Source: Chryseobacterium ginsenosidimutans
GTDB taxonomy: Bacteria > Bacteroidota > Bacteroidia > Flavobacteriales > Weeksellaceae
Assembly: GCF_024807225.1 (NCBI RefSeq)
Contig: NZ_JANUCO010000001.1
Coordinates: 3,286,001 to 3,350,000, forward strand
Length of the DNA: 64,000 nucleotides
Reading direction: 5' to 3'
The position numbers and the translations under genes are program-made. Positions 18,061-27,793 of the stretch are shown piece by piece. Under the pieces are notes generated by a model that saw nothing but the letters and a program-made list of their open reading frames with translations, searched no databases and was not told the DNA's origin. How positions within the stretch are numbered: the first letter of the stretch is position 1; each line of letters opens with the position of its first letter.

Positions 18061-18967
18061 TTATCTTAATTTTTGAATATTAACAAAGGTTTCTCTATGA
18101 TCCACAGAATTTGAAAAAGAAGAGATCACAGAATCCGTATTTACAGCAGCCTGAAGCCTGATCCGGGAATTGGCAGGTAACGTAACCGAAGCAGAAACGC
18201 TTCCACTTTTATTACCTCCCTGTCCCAGATCAATGAAAATCCCACCGTACAGTTTAGTTTCTTCAAAAGCTAATGTCGACCAGTTTGTTCCTCCGTCGTA
18301 GCTTACATCAATGCTTACCCAAAACGTAGCATCTTTTCCTAAAGAAATTAATGAAAACCCATCAAACCCTGTAGCCGCGGAAATATAATACAGCCCCGCT
18401 TCTGGTATTTGGATCACATGATCACTACCGTTTGTAGGCATTGTCGTACTAAGGTTATTCACTAATAATTGAGACCTGTTTGTGACCGGAGAAAGTGAAA
18501 TTGTCTGTTTGCTATTGCTTCCGAAAAGTGCCAAAACACTACACGTACTTATCGTTATCGGAGTAAACGGCGGAAAAGGATTAAGAGCCTGTATTCCTAA
18601 ACAATTCCATGTTTTTGAATTGTCGGCTTTTCTTCGTGTTAAAAAAGGATTATACCATCCTCCGAGCTGAAGCGCAGGAATCCACGTCGTTCCGTCGTAT
18701 TTATAATATTGTTTGTCTTCTTTATTGTACAAAATTGCACCTTCCAGAGCAGCTTCATCATTAAAATAATCTTCCTGAGCATTATTAAATAACGGGAAAG
18801 CGGTAATATTTTCAGCACGGGTAAAAATAACGCCTTTAGTGGCATCTTTTATATCCAGTAAAGCATTTTGATGGGCAGAAACCGGCAGTTTTGGAAATCA
18901 TCACCTGCGCACTGAATAACGTTGCAGCCAGTAAAGCTGCAGCCGATAAATATATTTTAGGATACAT
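18061..18967 (-). pseudogene. Secreted C1q-like protein B2, frameshifted near its N-terminus
   Basis: The start at 18967 gives a signal peptide (YLSAAALLAATLFSAQ) and then runs into a stop. The adjacent frame carries HQNALLDIKDATKGVIF, AILYNKEDKQYYKYDGTTW and a C1q-like domain ending FVNIQKLR at 18061. Dropping one base of GAAACC at 18878-18883 gives TAGSAHQNALLDIKD, aligned with HQNSILDVKSSN of B1, and a 301-residue protein. It lies 20 bp after B1 and 19 bp before B3. As in the other eight cases the repair site is the GAAACC motif, so an intact gene is likely in the organism. Confidence 0.65.
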
Positions 18968-18987
18968 AATTTTTAAGAATTAATGAT

Positions 18988-19809
18988 TTATAAAATAATT
19001 TTTTCGAAGATCAACTCCCCTTTTCCATACGTATTATTGTTTTGAAAGCTGGTCGATGAGTTAATTAAAGGTGAAAATCCGGATTGCATGAAACCTTCTA
19101 ATCGGAATTTTTCTCCGGCATTCACCTGCACAACGATCGAACCGTTAAAAACAGGTGAATATCCCAAATTGTCATTGTCACTTGTAAAAGACTTAGAATC
19201 AATGGTTGAGAATACTGTAGGCGTTGCTACTGCTGTCTTTTGGAGTCTCAACTGAATCTCATCCGTATTGAGTCCATTAAAAGTTGCATAAGACCTGTAA
19301 GTTACTCTGTACAAACCTGTTTCGTTCACCGTTACCACATTTGATGTCAAAGAAAGGTTAATAGAACTTCCCTGAAAATCTGAACTTCCGTTGTTAATGA
19401 GCGGGATAATTCCTGAAGCTGTACAGCCATATGGAGGAAGAAACCCGCCGTTGCAGGAAAGATTCAGATTGGAGGGACGCGAAAAGTGGGCAAAATACTG
19501 CGGTCTTACCTCTACAACATAATTGTAAATACTCGACCAATTGGTTCCGTCATGCTCATAAATAGTAGAATTACCTTTACTGTAAGCTATTGCTCCCCTA
19601 AAATTGTTATCGTTATCCGGATCTGCCGCATTGGTGATCTGTGAAACTACGGGCAGCAAAACTGCTTTTGAGGGATTTGAAGATTTCACATCCAGAATGG
19701 AATTCTGATGAGGTTCGTGATCGGCAGGATTGGGAGCAATAGCTATTTGAGCATACCATAAACTCTCAAAAAGCAGTAGCGAAATAAAATAGTGTTTTTT
19801 CATCATCAT
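18988..19809 (-). CDS. Secreted C1q-like protein B1, first gene of the array
   Basis: 273 residues; start could also be the third Met (19803). Signal peptide ending ESLWYAQ. The head has HEPHQNSILDVKSSNPSKAV, LLPVVSQIT and IYEHDGTNW, as in B2 and B3. The C-terminal half has VTVNETGLYRVTYRSYATF, NAGEKFRLEGFMQSGF and the final LIFEKIIL, consistent with a jelly-roll domain. Nine minus-strand genes follow with gaps of -17 to 83 bp, so the promoter is expected in the 500-bp region upstream of this gene. Role unknown; a secreted or surface binding protein is inferred. Confidence 0.62.
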   Translation of the reverse strand: MMMKKHYFISLLLFESLWYAQIAIAPNPADHEPHQNSILDVKSSNPSKAVLLPVVSQITNAADPDNDNNFRGAIAYSKGNSTIYEHDGTNWSSIYNYVVEVRPQYFAHFSRPSNLNLSCNGGFLPPYGCTASGIIPLINNGSSDFQGSSINLSLTSNVVTVNETGLYRVTYRSYATFNGLNTDEIQLRLQKTAVATPTVFSTIDSKSFTSDNDNLGYSPVFNGSIVVQVNAGEKFRLEGFMQSGFSPLINSSTSFQNNNTYGKGELIFEKIIL

Positions 19810-20312
19810 TTTTTTTAAGTGTTACAAAATGTAAATTGGATCAAACGCGTTTTTTTCAAAAGCAATAGATTTTTAATCATTATTCGGTTGTGTGTGTTTT
19901 TAGAATCTGTGTAACAAAGACTCGGAATTAATTCCAATTATTCATTGAATTACAGTGCAATGTTAGAAACTTTTAGAGGGTAGTTCAAAATGAGAGGAGT
20001 TGTAAATTCGGAAATTCAAACTTAAATAATCCTTCAATAATCACTTTATTATTAATAAATTACCTCTTTACGAATCAAAATAAGTCGTATTTTTAACTTA
20101 GAAAATCCTCAAGAGAAAAAGAAACGATGTTGCGGGGAAATATTTAAAAAAGATGACTAATTAAAAATAATTATTTTCAAACTTTTAACTCATTAAAAAT
20201 CAGAATATTAAAATAAAATCATATAGTTATAAATTCGGAATTTATTACAAAATAAACGCAGGTTATGAATTAAATAGCATTAAAATTGTAATCTAAAAAA
20301 ACAAATACAAAG
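19810..20312. other. Divergent promoter region between the C1q-like array and the AraC/TPR sensor
   Basis: 503 bp, very AT-rich, with no ORF that looks coding and no strong hairpin. It should contain the promoters of the minus-strand array and of the plus-strand sensor gene. I see no clear binding-site repeat. Confidence 0.6.
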
Positions 20313-21950
20313 ATGTCCACAAGAAAAATTATTCTCCTACTATTCAGTTTGGTTTTCGGTTTCTATTACGCACAAGTTGGTAATAGAACAATCACAAAAG
20401 AAAGTATTGATAATGAGATTGCTTTAAGTAAGAAAAATACTTTTGATCAAAAGAAAACTTTGGCTTTATTTTTAAAGATAAATAAAGATTCAAAAGGCAT
20501 TAATTATTCAGAAGGCATTATAGCCAGTGCAAAAAAATTAATGATTCTCTATCACAGTACCGGAGAAGATGAAAAATCGATCGAATATTCTCAAGAATTA
20601 GAAAAGGAGGCAAAAAAGCTCAATGATAACGAATCTATTTCTACGGCAATTATTCAAAGGGCAACCGATCTTTCTTCACTCGGTCTTTCCGACGAAAGCT
20701 ATAAAGAACTTCAAAATGCAAAATATTACGTCAACAAGATTACAGATGTCAACACGAAACATTATCATATGTCTCTTATCTATCAAGGGTTCGCTGGAGG
20801 TTATTATGTTCCTAAAAAAGCAAATCAGGATACCATTTTATCTTATTTCAAAAAAAGTCTGAATGAGGTAAAACAAATTTCCGATAATAAAAATAATGTA
20901 CGACAGACCGAAGAAAAATATGATATGATCTCTTATCTTTATATGAATATGGGGATGTTTTATGCCATAGTACATCAACCTAAAAGATTAGATATCGCTG
21001 AAGAATACCTGCAAAATTCACTGAGTACGATTAATAGCAGGAAATTTACTGAGATTAAAGGTGATAAAATACCTATTTTAAATTATTTAGGTAATTTTTA
21101 TTCGGAGCAAAATAAAAATGCAAAGGCTATAGACTATGCAAGGCAAGTCATAAAACTCGAAAAAACAACAAAATCTCCTTCCGCAAGAGTGGCTGCTTAT
21201 GCAACTTTAGCTAATTCTTATGAAGCAATTAAAAATAAAGATTCTACGATAAAATATATGTCGCTTTACACCAATCTTAGTGACAGTCTGGCTCACATCG
21301 ATAGGTTATCTGCAGATAAAACGATAAAAAAAATCAGTTCAAAACAAGATAAAGCACATAAAGATAATGAATTACAAATCGTTATTATTTCGTGCATTAT
21401 TTTCTTATTGCTGGTTGCATCCGGTTGGTTTTTCTGGAGACGAAATCAAAATAAGATTCATAAAAAGTACGAAACAGTTATTGAAAACCTTAAAAAAGAA
21501 GCAAAAACAAGAGAAATCGAACCTGTTTTAGTTGAAATCGAAAATAAAAACCCAGAAAATGTTATAAGTATCTCTGAAGACACCACCACTTCCCTATTAA
21601 ACAAGCTTTCGAAATTTGAAAAATCCGAAAAATTCCTGAAAAAAGATATGAGTCTTTCTTCTTTATCAACTTCATTGAATACGAATCCTCGATATCTTTC
21701 AGAAATTATAAAGCAACACAGAGGAAAAAATTTCAATAATTATCTTCATGGGTTACGAATCTACTACATTACCAATAAGTTATATGAAACTCCTGTTTTC
21801 CGGGAATATAAAATAAGCTATCTCGCAGAATTCTGCGGGTTTTCTTCCAGAGAAGTTTTCGCTGTGATATTCAAAAAAGAAACCGGTGTTACGCCTTCAT
21901 ACTTCATCAGTCAGCTCAAAAAAGATGATATTAAACAAGAAATTATATAA
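20313..21950 (+). CDS. Membrane-anchored TPR protein with C-terminal AraC-type HTH
   Basis: 545 residues. Signal/anchor sequence at the N-terminus (LFSLVFGFYYAQ), TPR-like helical repeats over about residues 30-340, one transmembrane segment near residue 350-370 (IISCIIFLLLVASGWFFW), and a C-terminal AraC-family DNA-binding domain (LSSLSTSLNTNPRYLSEIIK, ISYLAEFCGFSSREVF, GVTPSYF). This one-component layout, periplasmic TPR sensor and cytoplasmic HTH, is common in Chryseobacterium and relatives. It is transcribed away from the C1q-like array with 500 bp between, so regulation of that array is plausible but unproven. The signal sensed is unknown. Confidence 0.75.
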   Translation: MSTRKIILLLFSLVFGFYYAQVGNRTITKESIDNEIALSKKNTFDQKKTLALFLKINKDSKGINYSEGIIASAKKLMILYHSTGEDEKSIEYSQELEKEAKKLNDNESISTAIIQRATDLSSLGLSDESYKELQNAKYYVNKITDVNTKHYHMSLIYQGFAGGYYVPKKANQDTILSYFKKSLNEVKQISDNKNNVRQTEEKYDMISYLYMNMGMFYAIVHQPKRLDIAEEYLQNSLSTINSRKFTEIKGDKIPILNYLGNFYSEQNKNAKAIDYARQVIKLEKTTKSPSARVAAYATLANSYEAIKNKDSTIKYMSLYTNLSDSLAHIDRLSADKTIKKISSKQDKAHKDNELQIVIISCIIFLLLVASGWFFWRRNQNKIHKKYETVIENLKKEAKTREIEPVLVEIENKNPENVISISEDTTTSLLNKLSKFEKSEKFLKKDMSLSSLSTSLNTNPRYLSEIIKQHRGKNFNNYLHGLRIYYITNKLYETPVFREYKISYLAEFCGFSSREVFAVIFKKETGVTPSYFISQLKKDDIKQEII

Positions 21951-22005
21951 AAAAGTAAAAACACTTAACCACAAAAAATTTGTGTGTCAAAATAAAGCTT
22001 AAAAT

Positions 22006-22041
22006 AAAAAACAGTTGCAGAAATCCGCAACTGTTTTTTTA
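22006..22041. terminator. Bidirectional terminator between AraC/TPR and SDR genes
   Basis: Stem AAAAACAGTTGC / GCAACTGTTTTT, 8-nt loop, with A and T runs on the outer sides, placed between two convergent genes. Confidence 0.8.
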
Positions 22042-22045
22042 TAAT

Positions 22046-22807
22046 TTATCGTGTAGTATAGCCTCCGTTTGCGAAGATTGTTTGTCCGGTAATCCACCAT
22101 CCATCGGTTACTAAAAACTCAATCAAAGGAGCAATATCTTTAATATTGGTTAATCCGCCCAAAGCTGATGCAGATTTGTGATAAGCCACTGCATCATCAC
22201 TCTCTTGCCCGTAGAAAAAAGGCGTATCCATCGGACCCGGCGCAACAGCATTTACAGAAATTCCTCTTTCTCCAAATTCTTTAGAAGCAGCTCTTGTAAA
22301 ATGCTCTACCGGAGCTTTAGCACCTGCATACGTGGAATACAACCCTGTATAAGCTGCTAATAATGAAGTAACAATGGTACAGATTTTACCATTATCATTA
22401 AGTTTTTTACCCGCTTCCTGCAAAAAGAAATATGCAGATTTTGAATTAACACCAAACATGGTATCATATTCTGCTTCTGAAGTCTCTGTAAACGGTTTCT
22501 TTAATACCATTCCCACTGTATTGATGGCGATATCAATACCTCCGAATTTGGAAATTGTCTCGTCAAATAATCTGGTAATATTTTCTATTTTGGTTAAATC
22601 ACCCTGAAATAAAAAAGCTTCTGCCCCCAAAGTCTGAACTTCCTCCAATGTGTTTTCGCTTTCAGCTCTAGCTCCTTCGCTGTTATAATGTATTGCCAGT
22701 TTTGCACCTTTTACCGCAAAATCTTTGCTTAATAATCCACCCAAATTTTTACCTCCTCCGGCGATCAATACTACCTTATCTTTCAAATCATTTTTTGACA
22801 TGTACAT
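22046..22807 (-). CDS. SDR-family oxidoreductase
   Basis: 253 residues. Cofactor motif near residue 17 reads AGGGKNLGGLL, an atypical spacing of TGxxxGxG. Further segments: NTVGMVL, IVTSLLAAYTGLYSTYAGAK (catalytic Y and K of YxxxK as YAGAK), VNAVAPGPMDTPFF and WITGQTIFANGGYT. It belongs to the classical SDR group close to 3-oxoacyl-ACP-reductase-like enzymes. It is a single gene facing the AraC/TPR sensor gene and upstream of an ECF sigma gene on the other strand. The substrate cannot be told from sequence. Confidence 0.72.
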   Translation of the reverse strand: MYMSKNDLKDKVVLIAGGGKNLGGLLSKDFAVKGAKLAIHYNSEGARAESENTLEEVQTLGAEAFLFQGDLTKIENITRLFDETISKFGGIDIAINTVGMVLKKPFTETSEAEYDTMFGVNSKSAYFFLQEAGKKLNDNGKICTIVTSLLAAYTGLYSTYAGAKAPVEHFTRAASKEFGERGISVNAVAPGPMDTPFFYGQESDDAVAYHKSASALGGLTNIKDIAPLIEFLVTDGWWITGQTIFANGGYTTR

Positions 22808-23169
22808 GTTTTTTTTTAATTGTTAAGTCTTACAAATGTGGATATTATCCATTAAAAAGACACCTTATTTTCCAAGGTATATGTTATCAATTCGGAATTT
22901 CTTTTGACTAAAATACGTTCTAGACTTAGATATAATACGAAAGATCAGTTAAAAATAAAAAATTTGAGAAAAGCATTTTTACTACTTTTCCATCCTTATG
23001 ATACAATGGGATTATTGTTTTGTGGCGATTTCAAAAAAGAATTAAAAAGATGAGTAATTAAAGTGAATATAGATTAATTAACACTAAGCTAAATTTAATA
23101 TATACTTGACATTAGCTCAACACGAATTGCTTATTTTTGCCATGCATTGAAACCGTGTCGTGCCTTATA
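22808..23169. other. Divergent promoter region between SDR and ECF sigma genes
   Basis: 362 bp, AT-rich, no coding ORF. The last 65 bp hold the candidate promoter for the ECF sigma factor; nothing else stands out. Confidence 0.55.
23106..23139 (+). promoter_or_regulatory. Candidate Bacteroidota-type promoter of the ECF sigma gene
   Basis: TATTTTTG at 23132-23139 fits the TAnnTTTG -7 box, and TTGAC at 23106-23110 lies about 21 bp upstream, near the -33 position. The start codon chosen for the sigma factor is 30 bp downstream. Confidence 0.5.
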
Positions 23170-23658
23170 ATGGAGGATTTTAAAAAAATATATTTAGATT
23201 ACAAATATCAAGTATACTTTTTTGTCAAAAAGTTTATTTCCAACATTGAGGATATAGACGATGTGGTGCAGGAAATTTTTATCCACCTTTGGAAGCATTC
23301 TTCTTCTCTTAAAAATCCCCAGACTTTAGAATCTATCATCTTTAAAACAGCTCAACAGGAAGTTTCTAATTTTTATCGAAAAAATAAAATGCTCTTTTCT
23401 TTTTCAGATGAAAGTTTTATAGAAGATGAAGCCGATTCAGAAAAAACGGATCATGAATTTAAAGAAGAGCAACTACAAAAAATACAAAACCTTCTGGAAG
23501 AGCTTCCTGAAAAAAGCAAAACTTTTTTTTATAAAAATAAATTAGAGAAAATTACCTATTCTCAGCTCGCCAAAGAAAATAACATCTCAAAAACAGCGGT
23601 AGAAAAGCAAGTCAAAAAAGTCATTCTCTATATAAAGACGAATTTACATCTATTTTAA
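23170..23658 (+). CDS. ECF-type RNA polymerase sigma factor
   Basis: 162 residues from ATG 23170, which fits the sigma-70 region 2 alignment (MEDFKKIYLDYKYQVYFFV). An earlier in-frame ATG at 23137 overlaps the promoter box and is less likely. Region 2: IEDIDDVVQEIFIHLWKH. Region 4: ITYSQLAKENNISKTAVEKQ, the HTH that reads the -35 element. It is followed by a FecR-like anti-sigma gene and a SusC gene with an STN domain, the standard trans-envelope signalling set. It should direct transcription of the SusC/SusD operon when its substrate is present. Confidence 0.85.
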   Translation: MEDFKKIYLDYKYQVYFFVKKFISNIEDIDDVVQEIFIHLWKHSSSLKNPQTLESIIFKTAQQEVSNFYRKNKMLFSFSDESFIEDEADSEKTDHEFKEEQLQKIQNLLEELPEKSKTFFYKNKLEKITYSQLAKENNISKTAVEKQVKKVILYIKTNLHLF

Positions 23659-23741
23659 CCAAATATTAACCCGTATAAACAAATCATTAATTCCATCTCT
23701 TCAGGGTGGAAATTTTTATTTTACCACGTAATTATAATTGT

Positions 23742-24573
23742 ATGAAAGATTCTCAAAAACATTTTGAAAAAATTTGGAAAACCGTCTCCGAAGAAAAAAA
23801 GGAAATGGATGCTGCAACCGATTCCAGAATCTGGAGAGGAATAGAAGCGAGAATTAAACAAATGAATAAACAAAAATATTACTGGATGGCTGCGGCGGCT
23901 ATTTTGGTGCCTTTATTCGGGATTTTATTTTTCTATAAAGATATTGAGCCAAAAGACACGAAAAATGATTTGCCGACATTGGTACTGCAAACTAAAGAAT
24001 TTTCTAAAACCTTCAGACTGTCTGATCATAGTGTGATAACGTTGGAAACCTTACAGCAAACTATCCATTAATAAAGATTTTGGAAAGAAATATAGAAATG
24101 TGGAATTTCAGGGGAAAGCTTTTTTCTCGATTGCAAAAGATAAATCTAAACCTTTTATAGTAGATGCAGGTGTTTTCAGTGTTGAAGTATTGGGAACAAA
24201 ATTCTCAGTTGACCAAAAATCAAAAGAAAAAAAAGTAAAACTGCTTGAAGGAAAAGTGAAAATAGACCACAACGGCAAACTCACTTATCTTCTCCCTAAT
24301 GAAAACTGGAGCACTTCTCCGGCAAAAAATGATTTTCATTATTATGCAACGACTGTGGTAAAGCCTTTTACTTTTGAAAACACAACTTTCGAGGATGCTA
24401 TAACTGAAATAGAAAATACGTACGGAACTCATATCACCTATCCAAAAAGAATTACTAAAAACGAGGTATCCGGTTCGTTCTCAGGAAATCTGAAAGAAAT
24501 TCTTTCCATTATAAATTACCCCTTTAACCTAAAAACTGTTTTTAAAAATGAAAATGAAATAACGCTCTATTAA
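23742..24573 (+). pseudogene. FecR-family anti-sigma factor, frameshifted
   Basis: From ATG 23742: cytoplasmic N-terminal part (KHFEKIWKTVSEEKKEMDAA), one transmembrane segment (WMAAAAILVPLFGILFFY), then the periplasmic FecR region up to SDHSVITLE, after which the frame stops at 24071. The next frame continues with KAFFSIAKDKSKPFIVDAG and VSVEVLGTKFSV-type residues and ends LKTVFKNENEITLY. Dropping one A from GAAACC at 24045-24050 gives LEPYSKLSINKDFGKKYRNV and a 276-residue FecR protein. It holds the ECF sigma factor until the STN domain of SusC signals ligand. If real, the break would uncouple the system; a sequencing error is more likely. Confidence 0.78.
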
Positions 24574-24660
24574 AATAAAACAGCACCAATAATGTGGCGT
24601 TATCAGTGCTTGTAATTAATTCAAACTCGCTAAAGAATAATAAATTAACTCTTCAAATTT

Positions 24661-27600
24661 ATGAAAAAAACTGCAATATCTATTGCTTTACTCGCAGCTA
24701 TGGGACTTCCTGTGCTCAATTATGCGCAAACCCAGGCTAATCTGCCTGTAACAAACAATCAAAGGCAGGTACAACTCGTTAAAATCCTTAAAAATCTAGA
24801 GAAATCTACCAAAACAAAATTCTTCTATTCTGCCTCAGATTTTAAAAACATTTGGGTGGATGAAAACAGAATAAACTATTCATCATTAAAGCAAAGTTTA
24901 GAGTATCTGAAAAAAGCTGTTCCCTTAGATTATCAAATTCAGAATAATACGGTAACTCTTAGGAAATTAGCTTCTAATAATGCTCTTGCTGAAAATGAAA
25001 TAAAACCAAAAAACGATACAATAAACCAACAGGAGAAAAAAATAGAGGAAGTTGTAGTTGTGGGTTACGGTACACAAAAGAAATCTATTATAACCGGATC
25101 TGTATCTGTTGTAAAGGGTTCAACAGCAGAAGGACAACCCGTACTTTCAGCCGGAAATGCTTTACAGGGTCTTGCAGCCGGAGTTACGGTGACTACCCAA
25201 ACAGGAGCTCCTGGAGGTGATGCAGGAAATATCAGAATCAGAGGGATCAATAGTTTTGGAGGTTCCGACAGCAATCCTCTATTTATTATCGACGGTGTTG
25301 CAGGAAATATTAATGATGTTGATGTTAATATGATTGAGTCTATTTCCGTTCTTAAGGATGCTGCTTCTGCTGCAATATATGGTTCCAGAGCAGCAGGTGG
25401 AGTTATTCTTGTAACCACAAAACGTGCTAAAGGAAATAAATTATCTGCTCAATACAGAATGTACACAGGATGGCAAAGAGCAACAGCAATACCCAAAGTT
25501 ACCGACGGTCTTACGTACATGAAAGTATTTAATGATGCAAGTATGAATGACAACGGGACAAAGATTTATAGCGATGATGCTATTAATGCTTTTGCAGAAG
25601 ACTACAAAAAAAATCCCAGCAACTATGACTGGCAAAAAGCGATTCTTCAGGGAAGCGGATTCTTGCAGGATCATTATTTTTCGTTATCGGCAAAATCCGG
25701 AATCATAAGTGTTGCGCCGTCATTTGGATATTCGAAACAGGAAGGTATTATTAAAAATACCGATTTTACGAGGTTTACTTTCCGTAATAATATGGATATT
25801 ACTCCGAATGACCAATGGAATATCCGACTGGATATGTCATTCGTAAACAAAGACAGAAAACAGATTGCCGATGAAGGCACGATCTGGAATTATCTTGGTA
25901 GAATGCCTACGAATATTCCTATTTACTATGGCAATAATTATTCTGACGGATGGGTGAAAATTAATCCCGTTGGTTTTATCGAAAATGGTGGAAATCGTCT
26001 GCAAAACGACTTAGAATTCATAGGAAACATGAATATTTCTTACAAACCTACAGATTGGTTGACATTAAAAGGTCTTGTCGCTCCACGTTATCACACGACC
26101 AATATCCATCTTTTCAGAAAAAGCGTTCCCACTTTTTACGAAGACGGAACTCCGGCTGGTTCTGCCAATACTTTTACAGAACTTACAGAATCTGCAAGAC
26201 GTCAGTTTTACGGAACCTATCAGTTTCAGGCGGATGCAAAAAAAGATTTTGGTAAGCACAGTTTTGAGCTTCTTGCGGGAGCTTCCAGAGAAACGTATAA
26301 TGAAAAAATATTATCAGGATACAGAAGAGATTTTCTCTACAATAACTACGAACAGCTGGATGCCGGTGCAGATAACGAGACTAAAGATAATGGAGGTTCG
26401 GAATACGAATGGCTCTTGGTTTCCGCTTTTGGGAGATTAAATTATAATTACGATCAAAAATATTTATTTGAAGCTAATGTAAGATATGATGGTACTTCAA
26501 GGTTTATCGGCAAAAACCGTTGGGCAGTTTTCCCATCATTTTCTGCAGGTTGGGTGGTTTCAAGAGAAAGTTTTTTTGAGGGTTTAAGAGGAACAATCAG
26601 CCAGTTAAAACTGAGAGGTTCTTGGGGGAAATTGGGAAATCAGAACATCAGTTCTTCATACTACCCTTTTTCAGAACCATTATCATTGGGAGGTACTTCT
26701 ATGAACGGACAAGTGTATCAAACGATACAGCAATTAGTCATGTCTAATCCTGATCTGAAGTGGGAAGAAACCACCATGTCAGGCGTTGGTGTCGATTTAT
26801 CTTTATGGAAAAAATTAGACTTAACTTTTGATCTTTACAATAAAAAAACAGACGGAATTCTTTTAAGATTAAACACTTCTCAGCTTACAGGTTTAGAAGC
26901 ACCTATTCAGAATGCGGCGACGGTAGGCAACAAAGGTTGGGAAATCGGCGCACAGTATAATGAAAAATGGGGAGATTTTAAAATGAATATCGGTTTCAAT
27001 CTTTCTGACGTCAAAAATGAAATTCTTGATATGAAAGGTCAGTCTTCCGGAACAATTCTTCGTCAGCAGGTTGGTTCTTCGGTGAATTCTATTTATGGTT
27101 TTATCGCCGATGGATTATACCAAAGTCAGGCAGAAATCAACGCCGGTCCGACACAATTCGGAACTTTAAAACCGGGAGACATCAGATATAAAGATATTGC
27201 CGGAGCTTTTGATGCCAATGGAAATCCGATTGGGGACGGAAAAATTACAGATGCCGACAGAACCATTATCGGAAGTACAGTTCCCAGATACACTTATGGT
27301 TTCAATATGGGTCTTTCTTATAAAGGCTTCAGATTATCTGCTTTAATACAAGGTGTAGGAAAAGTGGACGGTTATCTGGATTCACATTACGTAATTCCTG
27401 CGGTAAACTCAAGTGCTGTGAAACCTTGGCAGCTCGATTACTGGTCACCGGAAAATCCAAATGCTCAGTTTCCGCGTGTTTCTCTGACTTCTACAAACAA
27501 CACCCAAAACTCAACCATGTGGATGAGAAGTGCAGCGTATATGCGTCTTAAAAACCTACAGATCGGATATGAATTGCCTAAATCTTTTATAGATAATACA

Positions 27601-27783
27601 TTCCTGCAAAGTGTTTATATCTATCTAAATGGACAAAATCTCTTGACTTTCACAAAATTCTACGAAGGATATGACCCGGAAATCAACTACAATGCAGGAA
27701 GTTCTGACGGCGTTGCTCTGGGAGGCGGAAACTTCTATCCACAAGTAAAAACGTACTCATTCGGTATTGATGTTAAATTTTAA
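24661..27783 (+). CDS. SusC-like TonB-dependent outer-membrane receptor with N-terminal STN domain
   Basis: 1040 residues. Signal peptide (LAAMGLPVLNYAQ). Residues about 40-105 form a secretin/TonB short N-terminal (STN) domain (VKILKNLEKSTKTKFFYSAS). Then comes the TonB box and plug (EEVVVVGYGTQKKSIITGSV, LAAGVTVTTQTGAPGGD, IRIRGINSFGG, LKDAASAAIYGSRAAGGVIL). The rest is the 22-strand barrel, ending IDVKF. It imports a substrate through the outer membrane using TonB energy, together with the SusD protein encoded 10 bp downstream. The STN domain marks it as the signal transducer to FecR. The carboxypeptidase-like extension of many SusC proteins is absent. Confidence 0.9.
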   Translation: MKKTAISIALLAAMGLPVLNYAQTQANLPVTNNQRQVQLVKILKNLEKSTKTKFFYSASDFKNIWVDENRINYSSLKQSLEYLKKAVPLDYQIQNNTVTLRKLASNNALAENEIKPKNDTINQQEKKIEEVVVVGYGTQKKSIITGSVSVVKGSTAEGQPVLSAGNALQGLAAGVTVTTQTGAPGGDAGNIRIRGINSFGGSDSNPLFIIDGVAGNINDVDVNMIESISVLKDAASAAIYGSRAAGGVILVTTKRAKGNKLSAQYRMYTGWQRATAIPKVTDGLTYMKVFNDASMNDNGTKIYSDDAINAFAEDYKKNPSNYDWQKAILQGSGFLQDHYFSLSAKSGIISVAPSFGYSKQEGIIKNTDFTRFTFRNNMDITPNDQWNIRLDMSFVNKDRKQIADEGTIWNYLGRMPTNIPIYYGNNYSDGWVKINPVGFIENGGNRLQNDLEFIGNMNISYKPTDWLTLKGLVAPRYHTTNIHLFRKSVPTFYEDGTPAGSANTFTELTESARRQFYGTYQFQADAKKDFGKHSFELLAGASRETYNEKILSGYRRDFLYNNYEQLDAGADNETKDNGGSEYEWLLVSAFGRLNYNYDQKYLFEANVRYDGTSRFIGKNRWAVFPSFSAGWVVSRESFFEGLRGTISQLKLRGSWGKLGNQNISSSYYPFSEPLSLGGTSMNGQVYQTIQQLVMSNPDLKWEETTMSGVGVDLSLWKKLDLTFDLYNKKTDGILLRLNTSQLTGLEAPIQNAATVGNKGWEIGAQYNEKWGDFKMNIGFNLSDVKNEILDMKGQSSGTILRQQVGSSVNSIYGFIADGLYQSQAEINAGPTQFGTLKPGDIRYKDIAGAFDANGNPIGDGKITDADRTIIGSTVPRYTYGFNMGLSYKGFRLSALIQGVGKVDGYLDSHYVIPAVNSSAVKPWQLDYWSPENPNAQFPRVSLTSTNNTQNSTMWMRSAAYMRLKNLQIGYELPKSFIDNTFLQSVYIYLNGQNLLTFTKFYEGYDPEINYNAGSSDGVALGGGNFYPQVKTYSFGIDVKF

Positions 27784-27793
27784 TGATAAAAAA

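Noticed and set aside
18639..18845. Minus-strand frame of 68 codons
   Set aside because: Out-of-phase shadow of the frameshifted secreted protein B2; the correct frame matches the paralogues.
24574..24660. GCACCAATAATGTGGCGTTATCAGTGC-type hairpin before SusC as a riboswitch
   Set aside because: The stem is only 4-5 bp and the leader is less than 90 bp; there is too little structure to support it.
26055..26440. Open frames inside the SusC gene in other phases
   Set aside because: They overlap the well-supported SusC barrel and have no recognisable motifs.
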